Shown here: one piece after another, positions 18,282 to 26,570 of the stretch
How positions within the stretch are numbered: position 1 is the stretch's first letter
Layout: each line of letters begins with the position of its first letter
Assembly: GCF_014700075.1 (NCBI RefSeq)
Contig: NZ_JACXBU010000003.1
Location: 558,001 to 622,000, forward strand
Reading direction: 5' to 3'
Origin: Pseudomonas sp. JM0905a
Lineage (GTDB): Bacteria; Pseudomonadota; Gammaproteobacteria; Pseudomonadales; Pseudomonadaceae
DNA length: 64,000 bases
Made by a program: the position numbers and the translations under genes
Notes under the pieces: generated by a model
Told to the model about the DNA's origin: nothing
The model's input: the letters and a program-made list of their open reading frames with translations, nothing else
Database searches by the model: none

Positions 18282-19214
18282 ATGGCTGGCAAGAAGAAAA
18301 CCGATAAAGACACCAACTCCTGGATCGGCGAGATCGAGAAATACTCGCGCCAGATCTGGCTGGCTGGCTTGGGGGCCTACTCGAAGATCAGCAACGACGG
18401 CTCCAAGCTGTTCGATACGCTGGTCAAGGATGGAGAGAAGGCCGAGAAGCAGGCCAAGACCGAGGTGGACAAGCAGGTAGACGCGGTCAAGTCGACTGTT
18501 GGCTCCCGCGTGGGCACGGCCAAGTCCAAGGTCGAAGAGGTCAAGGGCAAGGCGATCGGCAAGTGGAGCGAGCTGGAAGAGGCTTTCGACAAGCGTCTGA
18601 ACAGCGCCATTTCCCGTCTCGGCGTGCCCAGCCGCAGCGAAGTGAAGGATCTGCAAGGCAAGGTGGATGCCCTGACCAAGCAGCTCGAGAAACTCACTGG
18701 CGTGTCGGCCAAGTCGGTCAAACCTGCAGCCAAGCCTGCCGCAAAACCGGCAGCCAAGGCCGCCGCTAAACCCGCTGCCAAGCCAGCCGCCAAACCTGCT
18801 GCCAAGGTTGCCGCCGCCAAGCCGGCAGCCAAAGCCGCTGCTGCGAAGCCTGCGGCCAAAGCTGCGGCGAAACCGGCCGCCAAGCCGGCTGCCGCTGCTG
18901 CCAAGCCTGCAGCCAAAGCCGCCGCCAAACCGGCTGCCAAGCCTGCTGCCGCGAAACCGGCCGCAGCCGCCAAGCCCGCCGCAGCGAAGCCCGCTGCCAA
19001 GCCGGCCGCCGCGGCCAAGCCTGCAGTAGCCAAGCCCGCAGCGGCGAAGAAGCCGGCAGTGAAGAAGCCCGCCGCGCCCAAGGCCGCCAAGCCTGCGGCA
19101 CCGGCTCCGGCCGCCCCGGCAGCGCCTGCAGCTGCGGCCGCTCCGGCACCCAGCGTGGCTCCGGCTCCGGTAGCACCGGCTACTCCGGCAACCCCGCCGA
19201 CCAGCCAGTCCTGA
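18282..19214 (+). CDS. phaF: phasin PhaF with histone H1-like Ala-Lys-Pro tail
   Basis: This 310-residue protein has two parts. The first 140 residues are a phasin domain with YSRQIWLAGLGAYSKIS, parallel to PhaI, and a coiled-coil helix including LQGKVDALTKQLEKLTG. From about residue 145 the protein is almost only AAKP repeats, about 130 residues, ending in an Ala/Pro tail. In P. putida PhaF the same tail binds DNA non-specifically and helps distribute granules at cell division. The Lys-rich tail is typical of histone H1-like proteins. An intrinsic terminator follows at 19230. Long minus-strand ORFs over the repeat are shadows. Confidence 0.95.
   Translation: MAGKKKTDKDTNSWIGEIEKYSRQIWLAGLGAYSKISNDGSKLFDTLVKDGEKAEKQAKTEVDKQVDAVKSTVGSRVGTAKSKVEEVKGKAIGKWSELEEAFDKRLNSAISRLGVPSRSEVKDLQGKVDALTKQLEKLTGVSAKSVKPAAKPAAKPAAKAAAKPAAKPAAKPAAKVAAAKPAAKAAAAKPAAKAAAKPAAKPAAAAAKPAAKAAAKPAAKPAAAKPAAAAKPAAAKPAAKPAAAAKPAVAKPAAAKKPAVKKPAAPKAAKPAAPAPAAPAAPAAAAAPAPSVAPAPVAPATPATPPTSQS
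18718..19110 (+). repeat. AAKP-type coding repeat within phaF
   Basis: Tandem, imperfect 12-base units encode the AAKP tail of PhaF, with GCC/AAG/CCG codon variation. Such repeats can slip and vary in number between strains. Confidence 0.9.
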
Positions 19215-19229
19215 TTGGTATCGGTATGA

Positions 19230-19261
19230 CGAAAACGCCCGGCTTGTCCGGGCGTTTTCGT
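19230..19261. terminator. bidirectional intrinsic terminator between phaF and phaD
   Basis: AAAACGCCCGG and CCGGGCGTTTT form a perfect stem around a CTTGT loop, with A-rich and T-rich sides. It can end both the phaIF transcript (+) and the phaD transcript (-), which converge here; the phaD stop is at 19263. Confidence 0.9.
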
Positions 19262-19262
19262 T

Positions 19263-19877
19263 TCAGGCGTCCAGGTATCGTCTGGCGAGGCTTTCGGCGG
19301 CGTGCCGGGAGCCGGGACGAAGGTGCGGGGCGACCAGCATCATCACCTGGTAGACCACGAGGCGAATCTCGCCGCCGCTTCCCAGAACCCGCTGGTAGTC
19401 GAGCGAGAACAGCAGGGTCAGGGTGATCTGCTCCACCAGCTGGCCGAGGGACTCGGTATCGCTGACCAGTTGCTCTTCGGCCTTCAGACGGGCCAGCAGG
19501 GCAGCCAGGGTCCGCTTGAGGTGGTTCAGCCAGTTGCGCATTCCCTTCGCCAGCTTCGGCAGTCGACCCGCCAGGTTGGAGAGGTCCTGGAAGAGGAATC
19601 GGTAGCGCGACAGCCGCTCGACGATCAGGTGCAGGAACAGCCAGTAGTCCTCGGCATCCAGTCGCGCGTCGGCCGGCGGGTCGAGCAGCGGCGCCAGTTC
19701 CTCCTGGAAGCGCTCGAACAGCGCCATCACCAGAGGTTCCTTGCCGTGGAAGTGGTAGTAGAGGTTGCCGGGGCTGATGCCCAGCTCGGTGGCGATTTCC
19801 AGGGTGGTGACGTTGGGTTCGCCATTGCGATTGAACAGTTCAAGGGCGCATTCGAGGATGCGGTCGCGGGTCTTCAT
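19263..19877 (-). CDS. phaD: TetR-family regulator PhaD
   Basis: This 204-residue TetR-type protein has an N-terminal helix-turn-helix, KTRDRILECALELFNRNGEPNVTTLEIATELGISPGNLYYHF in outline. The remainder is a helical ligand domain. PhaD in P. putida activates the phaI and phaC1 promoters in response to a PHA-derived CoA intermediate. The ATG at 19877 gives MKTRDRILE; earlier codons in frame are not needed. It follows phaC2 on the same strand after 71 bp containing a strong palindrome, so it may be transcribed with phaC1-phaZ-phaC2. Its own transcript ends at the shared terminator. Confidence 0.94.
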   Translation of the reverse strand: MKTRDRILECALELFNRNGEPNVTTLEIATELGISPGNLYYHFHGKEPLVMALFERFQEELAPLLDPPADARLDAEDYWLFLHLIVERLSRYRFLFQDLSNLAGRLPKLAKGMRNWLNHLKRTLAALLARLKAEEQLVSDTESLGQLVEQITLTLLFSLDYQRVLGSGGEIRLVVYQVMMLVAPHLRPGSRHAAESLARRYLDA

Positions 19878-19913
19878 CCAGGGTACTGCCAGCCTTTCCG
19901 TAAAGAGGTGAAG

Positions 19914-19941
19914 GGCCGGCCGGGCGATCGCCGGGCCGGCC
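19914..19941. other. 28-bp near-perfect GC-rich palindrome between phaC2 and phaD
   Basis: GGCCGGCCGGGCGA and TCGCCGGGCCGGCC pair with a single mismatch. It lies 7 bp after the phaC2 stop in the phaC2-phaD spacer. There is no T-tract, so it may attenuate or protect the RNA 3' end rather than terminate fully. Confidence 0.65.
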
Positions 19942-19948
19942 GCTGGGG

Positions 19949-21631
19949 TCAGCGCACGTGCACGTAGGTGCCCGGAGCGGGTTCCATCGCGGGGTAATCC
20001 TGGTTGCCCAGGGCCATGATGGTCTCCCGCTGTTCGCCGGAGCGTTCCTGAATCCAGCCCAGCCATTGCGCCCACCAGCTGCCCTGTACGTGCCTGGCGT
20101 CGTAGTACCAGGCGCGCGGGTCGGAGGTGAGCTTGCCGTTCTCGTAGTAGTTGGCCTTGGGGTTGCCCGGCGGATTGAGAATGCTCTGGATATGGCCGCT
20201 GTTGGACAGCACGAAACGGCTGTCGCCGCCCAGCAGCAGGGCGGAGCGGTAGACGGCGTCCCAGGGGGTGATGTGGTCGTTGATGCCAGCCACGCTGAAG
20301 CTGTCCACCGTGACCTTCTGCAGGTCGATGGGCGTACCGCAGATTTCCAGGGCGCCGCTGCGGGTCAGCGGGTTGTGCTTGAAGAAGTCCAGCATGTCGC
20401 CGTGGAGCGCGGCGGGCAGGCGGGTGTTGTCGTTGTTCCAGTAGAGGATGTCGAAGGCCGGGGGTTCGCGACCCAGCAGGTAGTTGTTGACGAAGTAATT
20501 CCACACCAGGTCGTTCGGGCGCATCCAGGCGAAGACCTTGGCCATGTCCTTGCCGTCGAGCACGCCAGCCTGGTACGAGCGGCGCTTGGCGGCTTCGAGG
20601 GTCTGCTCATCGGCAAAGAGCACGGCCGGACTGTCCACCTGGCTGTCCAGCAGGCTGACCAGATAGGTGGCGCTGGTGACCTTGCGCAGCTGCCGACGCG
20701 ACTGCAGGTGGCCCTGCAGGGCGGCGATGGTCAGGCCGCCGGCGCAGGCACCAACCAGGTTTACCTCCTTGCTGCCGGTAATGGCGCGGCAGGCTTCGAA
20801 GGCTTCTTCCAGGGCCTGTACATAGGTGGATAGGCCCCATTCGCGATGCCGCGCATCGGGGTTGCGCCAGCTCACCATGAACACCTGCAGGCCGTTCTTC
20901 AGGGCGTACTGGACGAAGCTCTTATCCGGCGCGAGGTCGAAGATGTAGTACTTGTTGATCTGCGGCGGCACCACCAGCAAGGGGCGCAGGTACTGCTTCT
21001 CGCTCATCGGCTTGTACTGGATCAACTCCAGCAGCTCGTTGCGGAAGACCACGGCGCCGGGGGTGTTGGCGAGGTTGCGGCCGATCTCGAAGGCGTGCTT
21101 GCTGACCTGGCTGGGCATGCCGTCGTTGTGCAGCAGGTCATCCACCAGATTGCCGAGGCCCTTCACCAGGCTGAGGCCGCCGGTGTTGAACAGCTCCTTC
21201 ACCGCCTGCGGGTTGAGCAGGCTGTTGGTGGGCGAGAGGGCATCGCTCAACTGGGCCAGGACGAAGCGGGCCCGGGCGCGGTCGTCGTCGCTGAGGTCAC
21301 TCTCGTCGATCCAGGTGCTGAGCTGTTTCTGCCAGGCCAGGTAGACCTGCAGGCCACGGCGGTAAAAGGGGTTGTGCTGCCAGGACGGGTCGGCGAAGCG
21401 GCTGTCCTGTGGGTTTGGCTGGTACAGGGTATCGCCGAGCAGTGCGCGGCCGACCTGGCCGCCGAAGGCGAGCATGTGTCGCGCACTGTGCACCGGATGC
21501 CGCAGTCCTTGCAGCGCCAGGTTGCGTACCGTGGAAAACAGATCTTTGCCGCGAAGCCCCACGATGGCGTTCTGCGCATTCATGAAGGCGGCGGGTACCG
21601 GCAAGGTGCCCGGGACTTGTTTTTCTCGCAT
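19949..21631 (-). CDS. phaC2: class II PHA synthase 2
   Basis: This 560-residue medium-chain-length poly(3-hydroxyalkanoate) synthase polymerises (R)-3-hydroxyacyl-CoA. The lipase-like box is NLVGACAGGLT with catalytic Cys296. The Asp and His of the triad lie in SVAGINDHITPW and SNSGHIQSI. The length equals PhaC2 of pseudomonads. The start at 21631 (MREKQVPGTLP) is preferred; the in-frame extension to 21727 is not family-like. The gene is 171 bp downstream of phaZ. It is paralogous to phaC1 and both share the SWRNPxxxxREWGLSTY block. Confidence 0.97.
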   Translation of the reverse strand: MREKQVPGTLPVPAAFMNAQNAIVGLRGKDLFSTVRNLALQGLRHPVHSARHMLAFGGQVGRALLGDTLYQPNPQDSRFADPSWQHNPFYRRGLQVYLAWQKQLSTWIDESDLSDDDRARARFVLAQLSDALSPTNSLLNPQAVKELFNTGGLSLVKGLGNLVDDLLHNDGMPSQVSKHAFEIGRNLANTPGAVVFRNELLELIQYKPMSEKQYLRPLLVVPPQINKYYIFDLAPDKSFVQYALKNGLQVFMVSWRNPDARHREWGLSTYVQALEEAFEACRAITGSKEVNLVGACAGGLTIAALQGHLQSRRQLRKVTSATYLVSLLDSQVDSPAVLFADEQTLEAAKRRSYQAGVLDGKDMAKVFAWMRPNDLVWNYFVNNYLLGREPPAFDILYWNNDNTRLPAALHGDMLDFFKHNPLTRSGALEICGTPIDLQKVTVDSFSVAGINDHITPWDAVYRSALLLGGDSRFVLSNSGHIQSILNPPGNPKANYYENGKLTSDPRAWYYDARHVQGSWWAQWLGWIQERSGEQRETIMALGNQDYPAMEPAPGTYVHVR

Positions 21632-21802
21632 GGGGCAACGCTCCGTATTCGGTCCGTGGTTCAGGAGGACTACAGCAAGGCTTGTACCACCAGGAGCCCG
21701 AAGGGCATTCCAGACTATCTCCAGCAAAATTCAAGTTGATGACAGCGCGCACCGGCCTGGTTCGGGCGTCATGCGGCCGCCCCACAAGGGAGCGGCAGGT
21801 TC

Positions 21803-22660
21803 TCAGCTACTGCGCAGTGGCACGGCCTGGGGGTGGATCACCGCGCGCTGACGCTCTTCGGCGAGGAATTTCATGATGATCGGCGCCACCGTTTCGGCGC
21901 GGGTCACGAGAAACAGGTGACCGTCGTCGATCACGTGGAGTTCCGCATTGGGAATGCGCCAGGCCAGCAGGCGCATGTTCACCAGCGGGATGATCGGATC
22001 GTCGTCGCCGGCCAGCACCAGGGTTGGCTGGCGGATGCGGTGCAGCCAGTGGATGCTGGTCCAGCCGAGCCCGGCGAACAGCTGCCAGTAGTAGCCCATC
22101 TTGCCGGAGGAGCGCACCTTGCTGGCGTGGGCCATGGCCAGGCCAGGGTCGCGGCGGAAGGCGCCGCCATAGATGTCCGGGGCGATATGCACGCCGTAGG
22201 ACGGCTGGATGTAGCGCCGCGGACTGGCCATGCGCCAGAGCACCTTGGGCTTGCCGGGCACCATGACGGCGCCGGCCGAGGTGGCGGCGAGGATCAGTTT
22301 CTTGCAGCGCTCCGGGTAGTCATGGGCGAACTGCTGGGCCAGGGCGCCACCCCAGGACACGCCAATGGCGCTGACCTGTCCGTAGTCCAGGTAATCCAGC
22401 ATGCGCGCGGCGAGCTTGGCCAGGCCGGAGAAGCGGTAAGGCGTGTTGGGGGTGGACGAGCCGCCGACACCGGGCACGTCGAAGGCGATCACTTCCAGGT
22501 CCGGGTCCAGGGCCTGGACGAAGGGGAATACCAGTTCGAGGTTGGCGCCGATGCCGTTGAAGATCAGCAGCGGCGTCATGTGCGACTGGCCGGGGCGGAC
22601 GGCGGTTCGGATGGTCTGGCCATCCAGCTCGATGGTTCGGAATACGAAAGGTAGCGGCAT
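21803..22660 (-). CDS. phaZ: intracellular PHA depolymerase PhaZ
   Basis: This 285-residue alpha/beta hydrolase degrades intracellular medium-chain-length PHA and releases (R)-3-hydroxyacids. The catalytic triad matches the P. putida enzyme: Ser102 in IGVSWGGA, Asp221 in GDDDPI, and His248 in DDGHLF. The length is also the usual one. The start at 22660 gives MPLPFVFRTIELDGQ; the frame continues to 22786 without similarity. It sits between phaC1 and phaC2 as in all medium-chain-length PHA producers. The 153 bp gap from phaC1 holds a perfect hairpin. Confidence 0.97.
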   Translation of the reverse strand: MPLPFVFRTIELDGQTIRTAVRPGQSHMTPLLIFNGIGANLELVFPFVQALDPDLEVIAFDVPGVGGSSTPNTPYRFSGLAKLAARMLDYLDYGQVSAIGVSWGGALAQQFAHDYPERCKKLILAATSAGAVMVPGKPKVLWRMASPRRYIQPSYGVHIAPDIYGGAFRRDPGLAMAHASKVRSSGKMGYYWQLFAGLGWTSIHWLHRIRQPTLVLAGDDDPIIPLVNMRLLAWRIPNAELHVIDDGHLFLVTRAETVAPIIMKFLAEERQRAVIHPQAVPLRSS

Positions 22661-22741
22661 GCGCGGAGCCCTATTGAAGATAAAACCGGAAGCGGCCGCC
22701 AGCGGCTGCTTCCGAAATCGCCAGGCAGTGCCTGGTTGGCA

Positions 22742-22761
22742 CCGCCGGCAAATGCCGGCGG
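22742..22761. other. perfect hairpin between phaC1 and phaZ
   Basis: CCGCCGGCA and TGCCGGCGG pair perfectly around AA. It lies 53 bp beyond the phaC1 stop. No T-run follows on the minus strand, so it may be a weak terminator or processing element that lowers phaZ expression. Confidence 0.6.
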
Positions 22762-22813
22762 CGCGCAGGGCACATCCCGGTGCCATGGGCAGTGGTGCGC
22801 AGGGCGCAGTCTT

Positions 22814-24493
22814 TCATCGCTCGTGCACGTAGGTGCCGGGCGAGGCTTCACCGGCCGGGTAGGCCTTGTTGCCCAGGGTGAAGTTGGCTTTCTTGGTCTT
22901 GCCGGAGCGCTCGGCCATCCATTGCTGCCAGTGCAGCCACCAGGAGTCGGCGTGCTTGGTGGCGTTCTCCAGCCAGGCCTTCGGATCCTCCGGCATTTCA
23001 CTGCTGGTGGAGAATCGCGCCTTGGGGTTGCCCGGCGGGTTGAGGATGCTCTGGATGTGGCCGCTGTTGGACAGCACGAACTCGCACTTGCCGCCCAGCA
23101 GCCGCGCCGAGCGATAGCAGGCTTCCCAGGGGGTGATGTGGTCAGTGGTGCCGGCCACGCAGTAGAAGTCGCAGGTGACCTGCTTGAGGTCGATGGGGGT
23201 GCCACAGACCTCCAACGCGTTGGGGCGGGTCAGCGGGTTGGTCTTGAACATTTCCACCAGCTCGCCGTGCAGCGCGGCAGGCAGGCGCGTGGTGTCGTTG
23301 TTCCAGTAGAGGATGTCGAAGGCCGGTGGCTCGTTGCCCAACAGGTAGTTGTTGACCCAGTAGTTCCAGATCAGGTCGTTGGGGCGCATCCAGGCGAACA
23401 CTTTGGCCATGTCCTTGCCCTCCAGCACACCGGCCTGGTACGAGCGGCGCTTGGCGGCTTCGAGGGTCTGCTCATCGGCAAACAGGGCGACCTGGGTGTC
23501 GAGATTGAAGTCCAGCACGCTGACCATCTGGGTGAAGGCGTTGACCTTGTTCTCGCCGATCGCCTGGTAGTGGCCGAGCAGCGCGACGGTGGTGATGCCG
23601 CCGGAGCACGCGCCGAGGATGTTGAGGTCCTTGGCGCCGGTGATCTTCAGGATGACGTCGATGGTTTCCTTGAGGGCATCGATGTAGGTGGACAGCCCCC
23701 ACTCGCGTTGCGCCTTGGTCGGGTTGCGCCAGCTGACGATGAAGGTCTGCAGGCCGTTGCGCAGGCAGAAGCGCGCCAGGCTCTTTTCCGGCGACAGGTC
23801 GAATACGTAGAACTTGTTGATCTGCGGTGGCACCACCAGCAGAGGGCGCTCGTGCACGCTTTCGGTGATGGGCTTGAACTGGATCAGCTCCAGCACGTCA
23901 TTGCGATAGACCACCGCGCCTTCGGTGGTGGCGAGGTTCTGGCCGACCTCGAAGGCGTCCATGTTCACCTGGCTCGGCATGCCGCCGTTGTTCACCAGGT
24001 CCTTGGCCAGATGAGAAAGGCCGTCCAGCAGGCTCTTGCCGCCGGTTTCGAAGAAGCGCTTCACCGCAGCCGGGTTGGCCATGCTGTTGGTGGGCGCCAT
24101 GGCCTCGGTCATCAGGTTGATGACGAAATGACCGCGGCTGGTGTCCTGTTCGGAGAGATTGCTGTGCTCGATCCACTGGTGCAGCTCTTTGCGCCAGGCG
24201 AGGTAGGTCTGCAGGTAACGCTTGTACAGCGGGTTCTGGCTCCAGGCCGGGTCACTGAAACGGCGGTCGTCGGCTTCAGGTTGCAGGCCGGATTGGCCGA
24301 GCACCACGTTCTTCAGTTCCAGGCCGAAATGGGCGACGTGTTTTGCACTGTGGAAAGGTTGCTTGATGGCTTGCAGCAGCACCATCCGCGCTGAAGACAG
24401 CAGATCCTTGCCACGGATACCTATCACCGGATTGAGGTTCAAGGTGTTATCCGAGGCTTGGCGCTGCAGGTCTTCATTGTTCTTGTTGCTCAT
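22814..24493 (-). CDS. phaC1: class II PHA synthase 1
   Basis: This 559-residue synthase is the main enzyme of medium-chain-length PHA polymerisation on the granule. The active-site box NILGACSGGIT has Cys296; the Asp is in VAGTTDHITPW and the His in SNSGHIQSILNPPG. The N-terminus MSNKNNEDLQRQASDNTL is characteristic of PhaC1. It is the first gene of phaC1-phaZ-phaC2-phaD on the minus strand. The upstream 276 bp hold a sigma-54-type promoter at 24614-24629, and an A-rich Crc/Hfq-type motif overlaps codons 3-6. Confidence 0.98.
   Translation of the reverse strand: MSNKNNEDLQRQASDNTLNLNPVIGIRGKDLLSSARMVLLQAIKQPFHSAKHVAHFGLELKNVVLGQSGLQPEADDRRFSDPAWSQNPLYKRYLQTYLAWRKELHQWIEHSNLSEQDTSRGHFVINLMTEAMAPTNSMANPAAVKRFFETGGKSLLDGLSHLAKDLVNNGGMPSQVNMDAFEVGQNLATTEGAVVYRNDVLELIQFKPITESVHERPLLVVPPQINKFYVFDLSPEKSLARFCLRNGLQTFIVSWRNPTKAQREWGLSTYIDALKETIDVILKITGAKDLNILGACSGGITTVALLGHYQAIGENKVNAFTQMVSVLDFNLDTQVALFADEQTLEAAKRRSYQAGVLEGKDMAKVFAWMRPNDLIWNYWVNNYLLGNEPPAFDILYWNNDTTRLPAALHGELVEMFKTNPLTRPNALEVCGTPIDLKQVTCDFYCVAGTTDHITPWEACYRSARLLGGKCEFVLSNSGHIQSILNPPGNPKARFSTSSEMPEDPKAWLENATKHADSWWLHWQQWMAERSGKTKKANFTLGNKAYPAGEASPGTYVHER
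24477..24487 (-). promoter_or_regulatory. putative Crc/Hfq binding motif at the phaC1 start
   Basis: Codons 3-6 of phaC1 read AACAAGAACAA, which contains two overlapping matches to AANAANAA. Crc/Hfq is known to repress phaC1 translation in P. putida through such a motif. The match here is seen directly; the activity is inference. Confidence 0.6.
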
Positions 24494-24613
24494 CTACGAC
24501 GCTCCATTGTCCTGAGTCGAACAGCGCCCTGGCGAAGCAGCGCGCTGACACGCTCGGGTTACCGGGAAGGCGAAGCGAACTTCGCGTATTTCTCTGTATC
24601 TGGCGATGCCAAA

Positions 24614-24629
24614 TGCATGGAACTTGCCA
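24614..24629 (-). promoter_or_regulatory. sigma-54 (-24/-12) promoter for phaC1
   Basis: On the minus strand TGGCAAGTTCCATGCA matches TGGCACG-N4-TTGCA, with the invariant GG and GC at the correct 10-bp distance. The start of transcription would be about 24603, giving a leader of roughly 110 bases. A sigma-54 promoter has been proposed for phaC1 of P. aeruginosa. Confidence 0.7.
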
Positions 24630-24769
24630 GAAATTGGTTACCTGAGTTTGTCAGTTTGCGCAAGCCGACCGCTGAGAGGACGCTGCGCCACGAGTATGTC
24701 GCGAGGCATTAGAAAATGCGCCCTAACCTTGGGCGGTATGCGCGGGAATGGAGCGCGGCCTGCACCGCG

Positions 24770-25144
24770 TCAGAGCATGAGTTTCACCACCGATTCGTCG
24801 GGGTCGCGGGAACGGCCGGCGGCTGCGAGCTCCTGCAGGTAGTCGTTCCACAGCTCTTCCTGACGGGTGGCAAGCTGGTAGAGGTAGTCCCAGGTGAACA
24901 GGCCGCTGTCGTGGCCATCGTCGAAGGTCAATTTCAGGGCATAGTTGCCGGCTGGCTCGAGTTTGGTCAGGCCGACGTTCAGTTTGCCGTACTGGAGGAT
25001 GGGTTTGCCGTGGCCCTGCACCTCTGCCGAAGGCGAGTGCACGCGCAGGAACTCGGCGGAGAGGGTGTAGCTTTCCTGCGGGCCGTACTTCAGGGTCAGA
25101 GTCCTGGAGGCCTTGTGTAGTTCGATACCGCTGGGGATGCGCAT
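24770..25144 (-). CDS. DUF971 / gamma-butyrobetaine hydroxylase-like N-terminal domain protein
   Basis: This 124-residue protein consists only of a DUF971 domain: SGIELHKASRTLTLKYG, a central LSAEFLRVHSPSAEVQGHG, then the DDGHDSGLFTWDYLYQLA signature. The domain occurs as the N-terminal part of gamma-butyrobetaine hydroxylases and as a stand-alone protein linked to Fe-S assembly, but its role in pseudomonads is not settled. The ATG at 25144 follows GGAG at good spacing; an in-frame TTG at 25159 is the alternative start. It lies 59 bp downstream of hslU with a 30-bp palindrome in between. Confidence 0.85.
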   Translation of the reverse strand: MRIPSGIELHKASRTLTLKYGPQESYTLSAEFLRVHSPSAEVQGHGKPILQYGKLNVGLTKLEPAGNYALKLTFDDGHDSGLFTWDYLYQLATRQEELWNDYLQELAAAGRSRDPDESVVKLML

Positions 25145-25161
25145 TTCGGGGGTCTCCAAAC

Positions 25162-25191
25162 GGATACAGCCGGCAATTGCCGGCTGTATCC
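25162..25191. other. 30-bp perfect palindrome between hslU and the DUF971 gene
   Basis: The left half GGATACAGCCGGCAA is exactly complementary to the right half. It lies 12 bp after the hslU stop and 17 bp before the DUF971 start. There is no T-tract. It could be a transcript-processing hairpin or weak terminator. Confidence 0.75.
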
Positions 25192-25203
25192 AGTGTGCGC
25201 CTG

Positions 25204-26541
25204 TCAGAGGATGTAGCGCGACAGGTCTTCGTCCTGGGCCAGTTCACCGAGGTGGCCGTTGACGTAGGCCGCGTCGATGAGGATTGGCTTTTCGTCGTGC
25301 TGCGCGGCGAGGTCGCCGGCGCTGAAGGACACTTCTTCCAGCAGTCGTTCGATCAGCGTGTGCAGGCGGCGGGCACCGATGTTCTCGGTCTTTTCGTTCA
25401 CCTGCCAGGCGATTTCGGCCAGGCGCTTGATGCCGTCCTGGGCGAACTCGATGTTCAGGCCTTCGGTCTTCAGTAGCGCGCTGTACTGCTCGGTCAGCGA
25501 GGCGTGGGGCTCGGTGAGGATGCGCTCGAAGTCTTCCGGCGACAGGGCCTTCAGCTCGACGCGGATCGGCAGGCGGCCCTGCAGTTCCGGCACCAGGTCA
25601 CTGGGCTTGGACAGGTGGAAGGCACCGGAGGCGATGAACAGGATGTGGTCGGTCTTGACCATGCCCAGTTTGGTGTTCACGGTGCAGCCTTCGATCAGCG
25701 GCAGCAGGTCGCGCTGCACGCCTTCGCGGGAGACATCGGCGCCGCCGACGTTGCCGCGCTTGGCCACCTTGTCGATCTCGTCGATGAAGACGATGCCGTT
25801 CTGCTCCACCGCTTCCAGGGCGGCAGCCTTCAGTTCTTCCTCATTGACCAGGCGCGCGGCTTCTTCGTCGCGCACCAGCTTCATGGCTTCCTTGACCTTC
25901 AGCTTGCGGGACTTGCGCTTGCCCTTGCCGAGGTTGGAGAAGAGGTTCTGCAGCTGGTTGGTCATTTCCTCCATGCCGGGCGGGGCCATGATTTCCACGC
26001 CGGCCGGGGATTCGGCCACTTCGATGTCGATTTCCTTGTCGTCCAGCTGGCCTTCGCGCAGGCGCTTGCGGAACAGCTGGCGGGTGTTGGAGTCCTCGCG
26101 CGGCGCTTCATCGCCGAAGCCGGTGCGGGCCGGAGGCAGCAGGGCGTCAAGGATGCGCTCCTCGGCGGCGTCCTCGGCGCGGTAGCGCACGCGGTGCATT
26201 TCCTGCTCGCGCATCATCTTCACGGCAGCGTCAGCCAGGTCGCGGATGATGGATTCGACGTCGCGGCCGACGTAGCCCACTTCAGTGAACTTGGTGGCTT
26301 CGACCTTGATGAAGGGCGCGTTGGCGAGCTTCGCCAGGCGACGGGCGATTTCGGTCTTGCCGACACCGGTCGGGCCGATCATCAGGATGTTCTTCGGTGT
26401 CACCTCGGCGCGCAGTTCCGCCGGCAGCTGCATGCGGCGCCAGCGGTTGCGCAGGGCGATGGCGACGGCGCGCTTGGCGTCGTCCTGGCCAACGATGTGG
26501 CGGTTGAGTTCGTGGACGATTTCGCGGGGCGTCATGGACAT
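25204..26541 (-). CDS. hslU: ATP-dependent protease ATPase subunit HslU
   Basis: This 445-residue AAA+ unfoldase feeds substrates into the HslV peptidase. Walker A GPTGVGKT is at 56-63, the pore motif GYVGRD is near 90, Walker B is GIVFIDEID, and the C-terminal tail ends DLSRYIL, which inserts into HslV. The intermediate domain is present between the Walker A and B motifs. It starts 29 bp after the hslV stop and belongs to the same operon, probably under the sigma-32 promoter upstream of hslV. Confidence 0.97.
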   Translation of the reverse strand: MSMTPREIVHELNRHIVGQDDAKRAVAIALRNRWRRMQLPAELRAEVTPKNILMIGPTGVGKTEIARRLAKLANAPFIKVEATKFTEVGYVGRDVESIIRDLADAAVKMMREQEMHRVRYRAEDAAEERILDALLPPARTGFGDEAPREDSNTRQLFRKRLREGQLDDKEIDIEVAESPAGVEIMAPPGMEEMTNQLQNLFSNLGKGKRKSRKLKVKEAMKLVRDEEAARLVNEEELKAAALEAVEQNGIVFIDEIDKVAKRGNVGGADVSREGVQRDLLPLIEGCTVNTKLGMVKTDHILFIASGAFHLSKPSDLVPELQGRLPIRVELKALSPEDFERILTEPHASLTEQYSALLKTEGLNIEFAQDGIKRLAEIAWQVNEKTENIGARRLHTLIERLLEEVSFSAGDLAAQHDEKPILIDAAYVNGHLGELAQDEDLSRYIL

Positions 26542-26570
26542 GAAAATGGCTCCAATGCGGGACGGCTGCC

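Noticed and set aside
18377-19090. 237-residue minus-strand Ala/Gly-rich ORF
   Set aside because: It is the reverse of the AAKP repeat of phaF and has the composition expected from such a repeat.
24494-24769. Small ORFs in the phaC1 upstream gap
   Set aside because: They lack ribosome-binding sites and cross the sigma-54 promoter; the region is better read as regulatory.
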